DNA from: Papaver somniferum
Taxonomy: Eukaryota > Streptophyta > Magnoliopsida > Ranunculales > Papaveraceae
Length of the DNA: 64,000 nt
Direction of reading: 5' to 3'
Assembly (NCBI RefSeq): GCF_003573695.1
Contig: NC_039358.1
Coordinates: 157,656,920-157,720,919, forward strand
The position numbers and the translations under genes were made by a program. Below, piece by piece: positions 1 through 12,125 of the stretch (position 1 is its first letter; every line of letters starts with the position of its first letter). The notes under the pieces were generated by a model, which saw nothing but the letters and a program-made list of their open reading frames with translations, was not told the origin of the DNA and searched no databases.

Positions 1-1608
1 GAGTAAAATAACTCGAGCTAGGGTTGCAGAGGCGTCAATTGAAGCATGAGAGAGGAGCAGGAAGGTCAGAAAAAGCATGGGTCGAGCACAGGGGAGACAA
101 ATTCAGAATTCAGTGAGTTTAGTTTGGAATTTAAAAATTAGGGTTTGCAAAATTGGGGTTTCTCAAAATTAGGGGTTTTGTTGTAAACTATAAATAGGAA
201 CTGATGTAGGATGTTAAAAGTTGTTCTTGGTTAGCCGAGATACCCCCTAATTGGGTTAATTTAATTCTCAAGGTTAATTTAATTTCACTGTTAATTTTTA
301 GGGTTCTTCATTTGCTGCCACTGTCCAAATTTCAATTCCATACTTTATTGTTTAATTCCATGTTTAGGTTAGTTTTAATTTCAAATTCAGTTAATTTCAA
401 TTTTCAATTTTATTCTTAGTGTTTGCTGTTAATTGTCTGTGTTACTGTTAATTTTATTTTGTAAATTTTGTTAATGTTTCATTGTTTAATCTATGTTAGG
501 ATAGTTTAATTAGAATGTTGCACTGTTTAATTTCACTGTAAATGCTCCTGATTTGTGTAGTGTTAATGTACCTGTTATGTGATACATGTTTAGTGGAATG
601 TTAGGCTAGAAACCTCAGTGCACTGATTTGATTGAGAAATGGGAGAAATTAGTGCTCATGGCAAGCTAATTCTCTTTCCATTCCATTTGTATGCTTAGGA
701 TGCATTGTTTTGATTGAGCAATGGGAGAGATTAGTGCTCATAGCAAGCTAATTCTCTTTTCATTCCATTTGTATGCCTAGAGCCACTGCCTTGGCCTTGC
801 ATTGTCACCACTGTTAGCTTCTCATCTCCCCTGCCCTTGGCTTAGGCCTTGGTTCACTTGCATTGTTCTCTGCTTGTGGTTGCTGTGTTCTGTCACCTTC
901 TCCTAATGCTTTTGTGCTGTTGCTTTTGCCCTGTGTTGCTTCCATTGTAAATTTTCTCCATTGTCTTTGCTTCACTGCCATCTCTGTTTCTTCCTCTTGC
1001 CTTGTTCTGCTGCCTTGTCTTCCCCTTGGCCTGCTGCTTTCCTTCCACTGTTGCTGCTGTTGCTGCAGCTGGTTAAGGCCTAAGTCCTACTGCTGCTGCT
1101 GCTTCCTCTTCAAAGCTCAAGTTCAGTCCACTAAAGGCCTAGTTCTCAGTTCAAGACCAAGCCCAGGTTTGAACCAAAAGTTGAAGCCCACTGTCCATTG
1201 TTTGTACAAACTGAAGCCCAGTTCATTAAGACTCAAAGCCCAGTTCATTAAGGCCCAGCCACAGTTTAGGTTAAGGCTCAAAGCCCAATTCAGTCAACTG
1301 TGGGCTCAATCCAAAAGCCTGAACTCAATCAAAGGCCCAAAGCCTAGTGCATTTCAAGACCAACTGAGCCCAAGCTCAGTTCATTTCATTGTTAAAAACA
1401 AACCCATTAGACCCAATTTACTCAAAGGGTATTCAAAGCCCAACAATAGACATTTAGAGCCCAAAATAGCTAGAAACTACAAAACACACCCAGTCTCTGT
1501 GGATCGACCCGTACTTGCACGAGCTACAACCGACGACCGTGCACTTGCGGTATTACTGTAGGCCCGTTTCATTTCGCTTCAATTTTAGACGCTTTCCCGG
1601 GCCCACCA
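1..1608 (+). mobile_element. LTR C, 3' portion, array copy 1
   Basis: This is the 3' part of a plant gypsy-type LTR. A TATA box (CTATAAATAG, 188-197) marks the likely promoter, so transcription would start near 225. The U5 end contains the string found in many plant LTRs just before the primer site (cytosine-rich, then GTGCACTTGCGG near 1540) and ends in CA at 1608. An internal tandem duplication of about 80 bp lies at 628-775. The family is inferred from the downstream primer site, because no coding region of element C is present. Confidence 0.7.
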
Positions 1609-1614
1609 AGTTTT

Positions 1615-1632
1615 TGGCGCCGCTGCCGGGGA
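1615..1632 (+). promoter_or_regulatory. Primer binding site of element C (tRNA-Asp type), copy 1
   Basis: TGGCGCCGCTGCCGGGGA lies 6 bp after the LTR C end. It matches the complement of the 3' end of plant tRNA-Asp except for one base (C where T is expected), which would give a G:U-type change. Athila/Tat-group elements commonly use this primer. Confidence 0.8.
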
Positions 1633-1671
1633 TTGTTTTGCATTTAAATATAATATCTTTGAGGCCCACCA

Positions 1672-2218
1672 ATTGTTTTTATAGATCTTTTCATGTTTTA
1701 TTCCAAGTATACTACATAGGTAAGCTATAGACAACCCCGTTGAGACCTGATTGATTATATATTAATGAACATTCTTCAACTTTGTATGCCATGTATACAT
1801 AGTGTTTAGGGTGTCTACCTTTAGGTCGAGATCAAACAATCTTTAGTAGATTATCGATAAATCTTAACGACATATCCTCCATGTTTAAGCAGCCAGGTGT
1901 TGCCGCTTTACATGAGTAAAATAGAGACTCTCATGATAAATCACAAGTAAACCTAGCCTATAAAGGATTCCCGGATCCTTAACCTTTTCTCATCTTGCTC
2001 GTCACTTTGATAATTTTGTTTGCATCCAATTTATTTGCTTGTTTCTTAGTATACATTTCAGAAAATCTCCTTTTGAAGTGATATTGATTAGGAAGTTGAT
2101 TTTATTAGTTAGAAGTAATTTACAAACACTCCTCGTGGGAACGAACCACATTTGATGTTGTCTATATTTTTGACACTGTGCACTTGCGGATAAACAAAGT
2201 CGGTTTTCCAACCCATCA
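1672..2218 (+). mobile_element. LTR A 3' fragment, array copy 1
   Basis: The sequence is nearly identical to 34895-35438, the end of the intact 3' LTR of element A. It includes the U5 motif GTGGGAACGAACC (about 2136) and GTGCACTTGCGG (about 2178), and ends in CA at 2218. The rest of LTR A is missing, and the junction with element C leader is at about 1672. Confidence 0.85.
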
Positions 2219-2224
2219 AGTTTT

Positions 2225-2242
2225 TGGCGCCGCTGCCGGGGA
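2225..2242 (+). promoter_or_regulatory. Primer binding site of element A (tRNA-Asp type), copy 1
   Basis: It has the same 18-base sequence as the site at 1615, again 6 bp after an LTR end. The leader of element A follows to 2401 (T-rich), where it switches abruptly to LTR C. Confidence 0.8.
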
Positions 2243-2401
2243 GTGGCTGCAAAGTACTCTCTGATTGATATCATTGATTTTCTAGTCATAGTTTAGGATT
2301 TGTTTTTCGTTGTTGGTTTTTTTTTTAGTTTTTCTTTTTGATTCTTCTTTTTAGTTCCTTTTCATATTTTTCTTTTAGAATTTTCTTGGAAGGAACCTCA
2401 A

Positions 2402-4957
2402 CCACAAATAATGTATATATTTATCCCTTTTTGTTGGCATTTAACTCATCTTTTGTGCAGTAATTCTACATTTTATCCCATATTCTGTATTTTCATTGTT
2501 TTCAAGAATAAATATTTTTCTTACTTAATTTTGCATTTTTAGGTAATAAATAAAGTTTGGATGAATAGCAGAGCGGAAAAGAGCAGAAAAGTAGTGAAAA
2601 GCCGGGAGGAATTACACAAGGAAGCCGCTAAGAATGGAGCGCACGTCCAAAAAGCTAGGAATGGGCTCAAGAAGGAGGAATTGTTCTTAAAGAAGATATG
2701 GGCTTGGCATACCCAAGGCCCAAAACCCTTACCCAAACCCATTTTCTATATCCATACCCGCCTCCATTATCAGCCGTTAGATCGGATCCATCTCATCATC
2801 CAATGGTCGCTTCTTCATCGTCCATCAAAATCTGAAGTCCCTGCAAAACACCATAGTACCTAAATTCCAAGCCTTCAGATTAGATCACATTTAGATCCTA
2901 CGGTCGCTTCTTTGCCTGCGCATCAAACCTCGATATTTCCGCTAAACACTACAACACCTAACTCCATCTGGCGTCGTCAATTTTGTTGTATCTCATAATC
3001 CAACGGTCTTTACATACCTCTCCATCGTAGCCGTTCGATTCAATCTATATGGGATCATCCAACGCTCTTTACTTGCTGTTCATCAAAACTCGCTACACCC
3101 GATCAACACCCTAGCAACCGAACCCTTATACCCCAAAACAAACAGCCCCCAACCCATTCTTCTCTCGAGCTCTTCTTCCCCTTCTTCCCAAAAAAGTTGC
3201 AGAGCTCTGCAACTCCATCACCTCCACCAGCTACACCTTCTTCTCGAACCACACCACCACCACAACCACCCGACAACACCTCAAACCCATCTCCCTAGCC
3301 TAGTTATTTTCCCCATCTCACAACCACTGAAACCCTAGGTTTTGGGGTGAGTAAAATAACTCGAGCTAGGGTTGCAGAGGCGTCAATTGAAGCATGAGAG
3401 AGGAGCAGGAAGGTCAGAAAAAGCATGGGTCGAGCACAGGGGAGACAAATTCAGAATTCAGTGAGTTTAGTTTGGAATTTAAAAATTAGGGTTTGCAAAA
3501 TTGGGGTTTCTCAAAATTAGGGGTTTTGTTGTAAACTATAAATAGGAACTGATGTAGGATGTTAAAAGTTGTTCTTGGTTAGCCGAGATACCCCCTAATT
3601 GGGTTAATTTAATTCTCAAGGTTAATTTAATTTCACTGTTAATTTTTAGGGTTCTTCATTTGCTGCCACTGTCCAAATTTCAATTCCATACTTTATTGTT
3701 TAATTCCATGTTTAGGTTAGTTTTAATTTCAAATTCAGTTAATTTCAATTTTCAATTTTATTCTTAGTGTTTGCTGTTAATTGTCTGTGTTACTGTTAAT
3801 TTTATTTTGTAAATTTTGTTAATGTTTCATTGTTTAATCTATGTTAGGATAGTTTAATTAGAATGTTGCACTGTTTAATTTCACTGTAAATGCTCCTGAT
3901 TTGTGTAGTGTTAATGTACCTGTTATGTGATACATGTTTAGTGGAATGTTAGGCTAGAAACCTCAGTGCACTGATTTGATTGAGAAATGGGAGAAATTAG
4001 TGCTCATGGCAAGCTAATTCTCTTTCCATTCCATTTGTATGCTTAGGATGCATTGTTTTGATTGAGCAATGGGAGAGATTAGTGCTCATAGCAAGCTAAT
4101 TCTCTTTTCATTCCATTTGTATGCCTAGAGCCACTGCCTTGGCCTTGCATTGTCACCACTGTTAGCTTCTCATCTCCCCTGCCCTTGGCTTAGGCCTTGG
4201 TTCACTTGCATTGTTCTCTGCTTGTGGTTGCTGTGTTCTGTCACCTTCTCCTAATGCTTTTGTGCTGTTGCTTTTGCCCTGTGTTGCTTCCATTGTAAAT
4301 TTTCTCCATTGTCTTTGCTTCACTGCCATCTCTGTTTTCTTCCTCTTGCCTTGTTCTGCTGCCTTGTCTTCCCCTTGGCCTGCTGCTTTCCTTCCACTGT
4401 TGCTGCTGTTGCTGCAGCTGGTTAAGGCCTAAGTCCTACTGCTGCTGCTGCTTCCTCTTCAAAGCTCAAGTTCAGTCCACTAAAGGCCTAGTTCTCAGTT
4501 CAAGACCAAGCCCAGGTTTGAACCAAAAGTTGAAGCCCACTGTCCATTGTTTGTACAAACTGAAGCCCAGTTCATTAAGACTCAAAGCCCAGTTCATTAA
4601 GGCCCAGCCACAGTTTAGGTTAAGGCTCAAAGCCCAATTCAGTCAACTGTGGGCTCAATCCAAAAGCCTGAACTCAATCAAAGGCCCAAAGCCTAGTGCA
4701 TTTCAAGACCAACTGAGCCCAAGCTCAGTTCATTTCATTGTTAAAAACAAACCCATTAGACCCAATTTACTCAAAGGGTATTCAAAGCCCAACAATAGAC
4801 ATTTAGAGCCCAAAATAGCTAGAAACTACAAAACACACCCAGTCTCTGTGGATCGACCCGTACTTGCACGAGCTACAACCGACGACCGTGCACTTGCGGT
4901 ATTACTGTAGGCCCGTTTCATTTCGCTTCAATTTTAGACGCTTTCCCGGGCCCACCA
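2402..4957 (+). mobile_element. LTR C, 5'-truncated, array copy 2
   Basis: About 2.56 kb of LTR C, from the junction with element A leader (2401|2402) to the CA at 4957. No TG start is present at the junction, so the first bases of the LTR are missing. TATA box at 3536-3545. The region around 2561-2863 is rich in lysine codons but is LTR U3, not a gene. A one-base T insertion relative to copy 1 near 4333 breaks the longest chance open frame. Confidence 0.75.
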
Positions 4958-4963
4958 AGTTTT

Positions 4964-4981
4964 TGGCGCCGCTGCCGGGGA
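4964..4981 (+). promoter_or_regulatory. Primer binding site of element C, copy 2
   Basis: Identical to the site at 1615-1632. Confidence 0.8.
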
Positions 4982-5020
4982 TTGTTTTGCATTTAAATAT
5001 AATATCTTTGAGGCCCACCA

Positions 5021-5567
5021 ATTGTTTTTATAGATCTTTTCATGTTTTATTCCAAGTATACTACATAGGTAAGCTATAGACAACCCCGTTGAGACCTGAT
5101 TGATTATATATTAATGAACATTCTTCAACTTTGTATGCCATGTATACATAGTGTTTAGGGTGTCTACCTTTAGGTCGAGATCAAACAATCTTTAGTAGAT
5201 TATCGATAAATCTTAACGACATATCCTCCATGTTTAAGCAGCCAGGTGTTGCCGCTTTACATGAGTAAAAATAGAGACTCTCATGATAAATCACAAGTAA
5301 ACCTAGCCTATAAAGGATTCCCGGATCCTTAACCTTTTCTCATCTTGCTCGTCACTTTGATAATTTTGTTTGCATCCAATTTATTTGCTTGTTTCTTAGT
5401 ATACATTTCAAAAATCTCCTTTTGAAGTGATATTGATTAGGAAGTTGATTTTATTAGTTAGAAGTAATTTACAAACACTCCTCGTGGGAACGAACCACAT
5501 TTGATGTTGTCTATATTTTTGACACTGTGCACTTGCGGATAAACAAAGTCGGTTTTCCAACCCATCA
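5021..5567 (+). mobile_element. LTR A 3' fragment, array copy 2
   Basis: Same as 1672-2218 apart from small indels (one extra A near 5266, and a shorter A/G run near 5410). Confidence 0.85.
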
Positions 5568-5573
5568 AGTTTT

Positions 5574-5591
5574 TGGCGCCGCTGCCGGGGA
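5574..5591 (+). promoter_or_regulatory. Primer binding site of element A, copy 2
   Basis: Identical 18-base site after the LTR A end. The leader continues to 5749. Confidence 0.8.
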
Positions 5592-5749
5592 GTGGCTGCA
5601 AAGTACTCTCTGATTGATATCATTGATTTTCTAGTCATAGTTTAGGATTTGTTTTTCGTTGTTGGTTTTTTTTTAGTTTTTCTTTTTGATTCTTCTTTTT
5701 AGTTCCTTTTCATATTTTTCTTTTAGAATTTTCTTGGAAGGAACCTCAA

Positions 5750-8310
5750 CCACAAATAATGTATATATTTATCCCTTTTTGTTGGCATTTAACTCATCTT
5801 TTGTGCAGTAATTCTACATTTTATCCCATATTCTGTATTTTCATTGTTTTCAAGAATAAATATTTTTCTTACTTAATTTTGCATTTTTAGGTAATAAATA
5901 AAGTTTGGATGAATAGCAGAGCGGAAAAGAGCAGAAAAGTAGTGAAAAGCCGGGAGGAATTACACAAGGAAGCCGCTAAGAATGGAGCGCACGTCCAAAA
6001 AGCTAGGAATGGGCTCAAGAAGGAGGAATTGTTCTTAAAGAAGATATGGGCTTGGCATACCCAAGGCCCAAAACCCTTACCCAAACCCATTTTCTATATC
6101 CATACCCGCCTCCATTATCAGCCGTTAGATCGGATCCATCTCATCATCCAATGGTCGCTTCTTCATCGTCCATCAAAATCTGAAGTCCCTGCAAAACACC
6201 ATAGTACCTAAATTCCAAGCCTTCAGATTAGATCACATTTAGATCCTACGGTCGCTTCTTTGCCTGCGCATCAAACCTCGATATTTCCGCTAAACACTAC
6301 AACACCTAACTCCATCTGGCGTCGTCAATTTTGTTGTATCTCATAATCCAACGGTCTTTACATACCTCTCCATCGTAGCCGTTCGATTCAATCTATATGG
6401 GATCATCCAACGCTCTTTACTTGCTGTTCATCAAAACTCGCTACACCCGATCAATCAACACCCTAGCAACCGAACCCTTATACCCCAAAACAAACAGCCC
6501 CCAACCCATTCTTCTCTCGAGCTCTTCTTCCCCTTCTTCCCAAAAAGTTGCAGAGCTCTGCAACTCCATCACCTCCACCAGCTACACCTTCTTCTCTCGA
6601 ACCCACCACCACCACAACCACCCGACAACACACCTCAAACCCATCTCCCTAGCCTAGTTATTTTCCCCATCTCACAACCACTGAAACCCTAGGTTTTGGG
6701 GTGAGTAAAATAACTCGAGCTAGGGTTGCAGAGGCGTCAATTGAAGCATGAGAGAGGAGCAGGAAGGTCAGAAAAAGCATGGGTCGAGCACAGGGGAGAC
6801 AAATTCAGAATTCAGTGAGTTTAGTTTGGAATTTAAAAATTAGGGTTTGCAAAATTGGGGTTTCTCAAAATTAGGGGTTTTGTTGTAAACTATAAATAGG
6901 AACTGATGTAGGATGTTAAAAGTTGTTCTTGGTTAGCCGAGATACCCCCTAATTGGGTTAATTTAATTCTCAAGGTTAATTTAATTTCACTGTTAATTTT
7001 TAGGGTTCTTCATTTGCTGCCACTGTCCAAATTTCAATTCCATACTTTATTGTTTAATTCCATGTTTAGGTTTAGTTTTAATTTCAAATTCAGTTAATTT
7101 CAATTTTCAATTTTATTCTTAGTGTTTGCTGTTAATTGTCTGTGTTACTGTTAATTTTATTTTGTAAATTTTGTTAATGTTTCATTGTTTAATCTATGTT
7201 AGGATAGTTTAATTAGAATGTTGCACTGTTTAATTTCACTGTAAATGCTCCTGATTTGTAGTGTTAATGTACCTGTTATGTGATACATGTTTAGTGGAAT
7301 GTTAGGCTAGAAACCTCAGTGCACTGATTTGATTGAGAAATGGGAGAAATTAGTGCTCATGGCAAGCTAATTCTCTTTCCATTCCATTTGTATGCTTAGG
7401 ATGCATTGTTTTGATTGAGCAATGGGAGAGATTAGTGCTCATAGCAAGCTAATTCTCTTTTCATTCCATTTGTATGCCTAGAGCCACTGCCTTGGCCTTG
7501 CATTGTCACCACTGTTAGCTTCTCATCTCCCCTGCCCTTGGCTTAGGCCTTGGTTCACTTGCATTGTTCTCTGCTTGTGGTTGCTGTGTTCTGTCACCTT
7601 CTCCTAATGCTTTTGTGCTGTTGCTTTTGCCCTGTGTTGCTTCCATTGTAAATTTTCTCCATTGTCTTTGCTTCACTGCCATCTCTGTTTTCTTCCTCTT
7701 GCCTTGTTCTGCTGCCTTGTCTTCCCCTTGGCCTGCTGCTTTCCTTCCACTGTTGCTGCTGTTGCTGCAGCTGGTTAAGGCCTAAGTCCTACTGCTGCTG
7801 CTGCTTCCTCTTCAAAGCTCAAGTTCAGTCCACTAAAGGCCTAGTTCTCAGTTCAAGACCAAGCCCAGGTTTGAACCAAAAGTTGAAGCCCACTGTCCAT
7901 TGTTTGTACAAACTGAAGCCCAGTTCATTAAGACTCAAAGCCCAGTTCATTAAGGCCCAGCCACAGTTTAGGTTAAGGCTCAAAGCCCAATTCAGTCAAC
8001 TGTGGGCTCAATCCAAAAGCCTGAACTCAATCAAAGGCCCAAAGCCTAGTGCATTTCAAGACCAACTGAGCCCAAGCTCAGTTCATTTCATTGTTAAAAA
8101 CAAACCCATTAGACCCAATTTACTCAAAGGGTATTCAAAGCCCAACAATAGACATTTAGAGCCCAAAATAGCTAGAAACTACAAAACACACCCAGTCTCT
8201 GTGGATCGACCCGTACTTGCACGAGCTACAACCGACGACCGTGCACTTGCGGTATTACTGTAGGCCCGTTTCATTTCGCTTCAATTTTAGACGCTTTCCC
8301 GGGCCCACCA
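5750..8310 (+). mobile_element. LTR C, 5'-truncated, array copy 3
   Basis: Third copy of the truncated LTR C, with a TATA box at 6890-6899. It carries a few private indels (extra T near 7071, 2-bp loss near 7256). Confidence 0.75.
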
Positions 8311-8316
8311 AGTTTT

Positions 8317-8334
8317 TGGCGCCGCTGCCGGGGA
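8317..8334 (+). promoter_or_regulatory. Primer binding site of element C, copy 3
   Basis: Identical to 1615-1632. Confidence 0.8.
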
Positions 8335-8373
8335 TTGTTTTGCATTTAAATATAATATCTTTGAGGCCCACCA

Positions 8374-8920
8374 ATTGTTTTTATAGATCTTTTCATGTTT
8401 TATTCCAAGTATACTACATAGGTAAGCTATAGACAACCCCGTTGAGACCTGATTGATTATATATTAATGAACATTCTTCAACTTTGTATGCCATGTATAC
8501 ATAGTGTTTAGGGTGTCTACCTTTAGGTCGAGATCAAACAATCTTTAGTAGATTATCGATAAATCTTAACGACATATCCTCCATGTTTAAGCAGCCAGGT
8601 GTTGCCGCTTTACATGAGTAAAATAGAGACTCTCATGATAAATCACAAGTAAACCTAGCCTATAAAGGATTCCCGGATCCTTAACCTTTTCTCATCTTGC
8701 TCGTCACTTTGATAATTTTGTTTGCATCCAATTTATTTGCTTGTTTCTTAGTATACATTTCAGAAAATCTCCTTTTGAAGTGATATTGATTAGGAAGTTG
8801 ATTTTATTAGTTAGAAGTAATTTACAAACACTCCTCGTGGGAACGAACCACATTTGATGTTGTCTATATTTTTGACACTGTGCACTTGCGGATAAACAAA
8901 GTCGGTTTTCCAACCCATCA
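8374..8920 (+). mobile_element. Element A 5' LTR remnant (array copy 3)
   Basis: It matches 34895-35438 of the 3' LTR. The upstream part of this LTR is missing and replaced by element C sequence. Confidence 0.85.
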
Positions 8921-8926
8921 AGTTTT

Positions 8927-8944
8927 TGGCGCCGCTGCCGGGGA
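8927..8944 (+). promoter_or_regulatory. Primer binding site used by element A
   Basis: TGGCGCCGCTGCCGGGGA, tRNA-Asp type with one variant base, 6 bp after the LTR end. This copy is the one continuous with the element A body. Confidence 0.8.
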
Positions 8945-9453
8945 GTGGCTGCAAAGTACTCTCTGATTGATATCATTGATTTTCTAGTCATAGTTTAGGA
9001 TTTGTTTTTCGTTGTTGGTTTTTTTTTTTAGTTTTTCTTTTTGATTCTTCTTTTTAGTTCCTTTTCATATTTTTCTTTTAGAATTTTCTTGGAAGGAACC
9101 TCAAGCTCGTCAACGCTATTTGACTAGTCTAGAGATGATCAAGATACGTTTTAGCCGCTAATGATTATTTTAGTTAATATAGATTTTTATTAATAGAAAT
9201 TAATCTAACAACGATCTAGATACGAAACTAGTACCGCTGGATAGATCTCGAAAAGTTAGCTGAAATTGTCTACTCGAGCGTGTCATTCGGATACCGAACG
9301 AAGAAGAAATTATCGGAATAGTGAGAAGGACAAAATAGTTTTTCTTGCCATTGGACCGACCCGGCCGCCCTTATCCATTCTACTGGGTGTCCCAGTAAAT
9401 ATCCTTGGTCTTATTTCAAAACCATTCGATAGAGAAAATCATTTTCTCTTCTA

Positions 9454-9517
9454 GTCTTCTTCTTCATCTTCTTCTTCTTCTTCTTCTCTCTTCTTCTTTC
9501 TTCTCCTCCCGCTTTCT
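9454..9517 (+). repeat. CTT-rich microsatellite
   Basis: Imperfect (TCT/CTT)n run within the Del-like LTR. Confidence 0.8.
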
Positions 9518-11059
9518 TTCTATGTTCTTCTTCTCCGGCTGATTTCTGTGCTTGCAATTGAGAGAATCAATTGATGATGTCATATAGATGATGAGGGAGG
9601 TGTTTTTGTTATGAATCATGAAGAAGGAGTGATGGATTGAAGAGAATTAGAAGTTGGGGTTCTGTGGGTTGAAGATGAACTGATTTAATTAGATAAAAAA
9701 AGATTAAAATATGGGTTTCAATGAATCTGATGTGAAGTGTAAGGTTATGGGGTTGATTCCGAAGAAGAGCATTTATTCGACAGATTGAGGAAATTAGGGT
9801 TTGTAATAATTTCCGAAGAAGATTTGGAAGATGAAATTGAAGGATGGGTTTTGAAGATGATGAGGTGAATAAGAAGTTAGTGATGTTAATTTGAAGATTC
9901 AGTTACGGTGAAGGTAAGATTTGAGGAATTAGGGTTTCTGCTCTTCCCCAGACTAGAATTAGGGTTTGTAGATCGAATTGTATATTTGTATGGATTTGAT
10001 AAGTAAACTAAGTTGTTGGTGGATGAAGAATAACTGGGTTGTGGCTTAATTGAAGATGTGAAGTGTTTTGTTGGAAGATCAGTGAGTTAGGGTTCTAAAG
10101 AGGATTGAGAAATAATTGGGGTTTATGGTGTTGGTGTTGTGAAACGAGTTGAACTGTTGAGGAACTGAATGGAGTTAAAGTAAGAAGAATTGGATTCAAT
10201 TGCTCGACCTGGACCATCCTGAGGTAATTGTTTCTCTCAGTTGATTCAATATGGTTATTCAGTTCATTATTTTTTTATGGGTGATTGATTATTGATTTGT
10301 AAAAGGTGGTATTAAGAATTGATAATGAAATGGTTGAGCTGAGTTAACTGTGGTGGTGTTGTAAGGTGCGGGGGTATGTGTAGATGAATATTTTTCTAAA
10401 TTAGTAACTTTGTGTGGTGTTGAGCTGAGATGCAGCTGTAAATTATGGAACTGGTGGGGAAGATTGTAATTGTGCTAACTTGGGTTGCAGAGTGGATGTG
10501 TGAGTGATATCTGTATGAAGTAGTCTTATGGATATAGTAGGGGGGTGAGTGTAGTAAGTTAGTGTTACAGATGGTGGTGAACTGAATATGGGTTGCAGAT
10601 GGAATGAGATGGTGTTGGTGCTGAGTTAAGTATGACCTGCAGATGGTTTTGTGGGTTGCAACTGCAATTCAAGTTGCATGTGATGATACGGGTCATGTGA
10701 GGTGGAATGGATTGTAATGAAGGTGATGTGTAAATGGAATTGGGGTCATGATGGTGGTGTGTTAAGACCGATATTTGAGTATAGTTAAGTTAAAGATGAA
10801 TGTTAGGATTTTGGAGAGGTTAATGATATTGATTTGGCAGTGTTAAGATAGGATGTGTAAGGTGGAGTAAGTTGTAGTACTGTTATGGCAGTGATTTTAG
10901 TGAAAGCCTGCAATGCAGATCAAGGTAAAGCTTAGATTATTGTTGTATTGAAATTATAGAATTCTGTTTGAATGGATTGTTTGTGTACGGATTAAATGAT
11001 TAGAATCAGGATGGTTGTGTTCTTATAGCTACAATAGAATTAGGCTCATTGGTCATCCT

Positions 11060-11250
11060 AGTCAGTTTAGCTGACTCAATGTGTTTAGCTGACTTAATGT
11101 ATCTGACTGAGTTAACTCAGTAACCAGATCTGACCAGACTTAGACTCAGTGGACCTTGACCGATTTGACTAGTGGACCCTTGACTTTGACTTGACGTGAA
11201 CTGTTAGTTGACCCTTTTGACTATCAGTGACCGTTAGTTGACTCAGATGG
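11060..11250 (+). promoter_or_regulatory. TTGAC/GACTCA-rich segment of the Del-like LTR
   Basis: It contains about ten TTGAC or TGACT cores on either strand in under 200 bp. TTGAC(C/T) is the W-box core bound by WRKY factors in plants. It lies about 1.4 kb before the LTR TATA box, so an enhancer role is only an inference. The density could also reflect simple-repeat expansion. Confidence 0.35.
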
Positions 11251-11875
11251 ACTGGACCTTAGTGATTGGGCTGGTTAGTGGACTTGGGCTTAGGATAAGT
11301 TTTCCTATAATTGAAGAAATGGACCTTTGTGGTTTGAATTAGCCTTTAGTTTCTTCTACAAAGTTGTAGATATTCATAGAGTTAGCTAATGGACTTTAGA
11401 ACCAATCTAATTGAATTAGCAAACCTTAGCTATGCTAAAGATAGAGAATGAAAAGGTGTAAGTCATAAATGGGATTAAAATCATTAATTAGACTTGTATG
11501 AGCCTTTTTGGATAGATTCTTAGAGTTCTTGTGTGATTAACAGTTAGTCTTTATTAACAACGATCGATTCAAAGGATGAACCAGTGGATCGTGGATCTCG
11601 AGTAGGAGAGGCTTGTCATCAAAAGAGGTGGGAACTATGTAACCTTCTTGTAATCATTAAGCTTTCTTTTATCTGCGAGCATGATGAGTCTTTACTATCC
11701 GAGTGCATGATTGCATGTACTTTGATGTTTTATTCCTGTATCTTTGAGTATGTTATTTACGTTGTATCTGTATGTACGATGGTTACTATGAATATGTTTG
11801 TTTGTGATATGCATTGTAAGATTTCCTCGCGAGGAGTGTCTGTGTTTTCCCCACGGCTCCTTTCTAAGTTAAGTA

Positions 11876-12125
11876 AGACGGATGCTCTTCCGTCGACAAT
11901 ATTATTTAGGAGGGAGGATGCTCTTCTGTTTGAATATTATATCTTTTAATTCTATTTCCTTAAGAAAGTATGGCAGATGCTCTTCCGTTTTAATATTACT
12001 TAGTAGGGCGGATGCTCTTCCTTTTGAATATTATATCCTTTTAATTTATTGTCTTAAGATAGTATGGCAGATGCTCTTCCGTTTTGATATTACTTAGTAT
12101 GGCGGATTCCCTTCCGTCTTAATAT
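11876..12125 (+). repeat. Minisatellite with GCGGATGCTCTTCCG core
   Basis: Six copies of a GG(C/A)(G/A)GATGCTCTTCCG-like core are separated by AT-rich spacers containing AATATTA. Cores alternate between two spacer types, giving a higher-order period near 110 bp. Confidence 0.8.

Larger units (their letters stand above)
1..9104. repeat. Tandem array of a 3.35-kb LTR-derived unit, 2.7 copies
   Basis: Units run 1-3348, 3349-6702 and 6703-9104 (partial), with periods of 3348 and 3354. By eye the copies differ almost only by small indels in homopolymers and dinucleotides (for example 985, 1920, 3105 and 3190 against their partners) and hardly at all by substitutions, so the duplication is very young or homogenised. 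Each unit contains a 5'-truncated LTR C, a primer binding site, about 40 bp, the last 545 bp of LTR A, a second primer binding site and about 160 bp of element A leader. The first unit starts at the window edge, so the array probably extends leftward. Open frames inside (serine/leucine/cysteine-rich or lysine-rich) are LTR sequence with no recognisable domain. Confidence 0.95.

Noticed and set aside
863..1561. 232-residue frame, Cys/Leu-rich then Lys/Gln-rich
   Set aside because: It lies within LTR C, and a one-base indel breaks it in the other two array copies.
2561..2863. 100-residue lysine-rich frame repeated at 5909
   Set aside because: LTR U3 sequence; no domain, and conservation follows only from the recent duplication.
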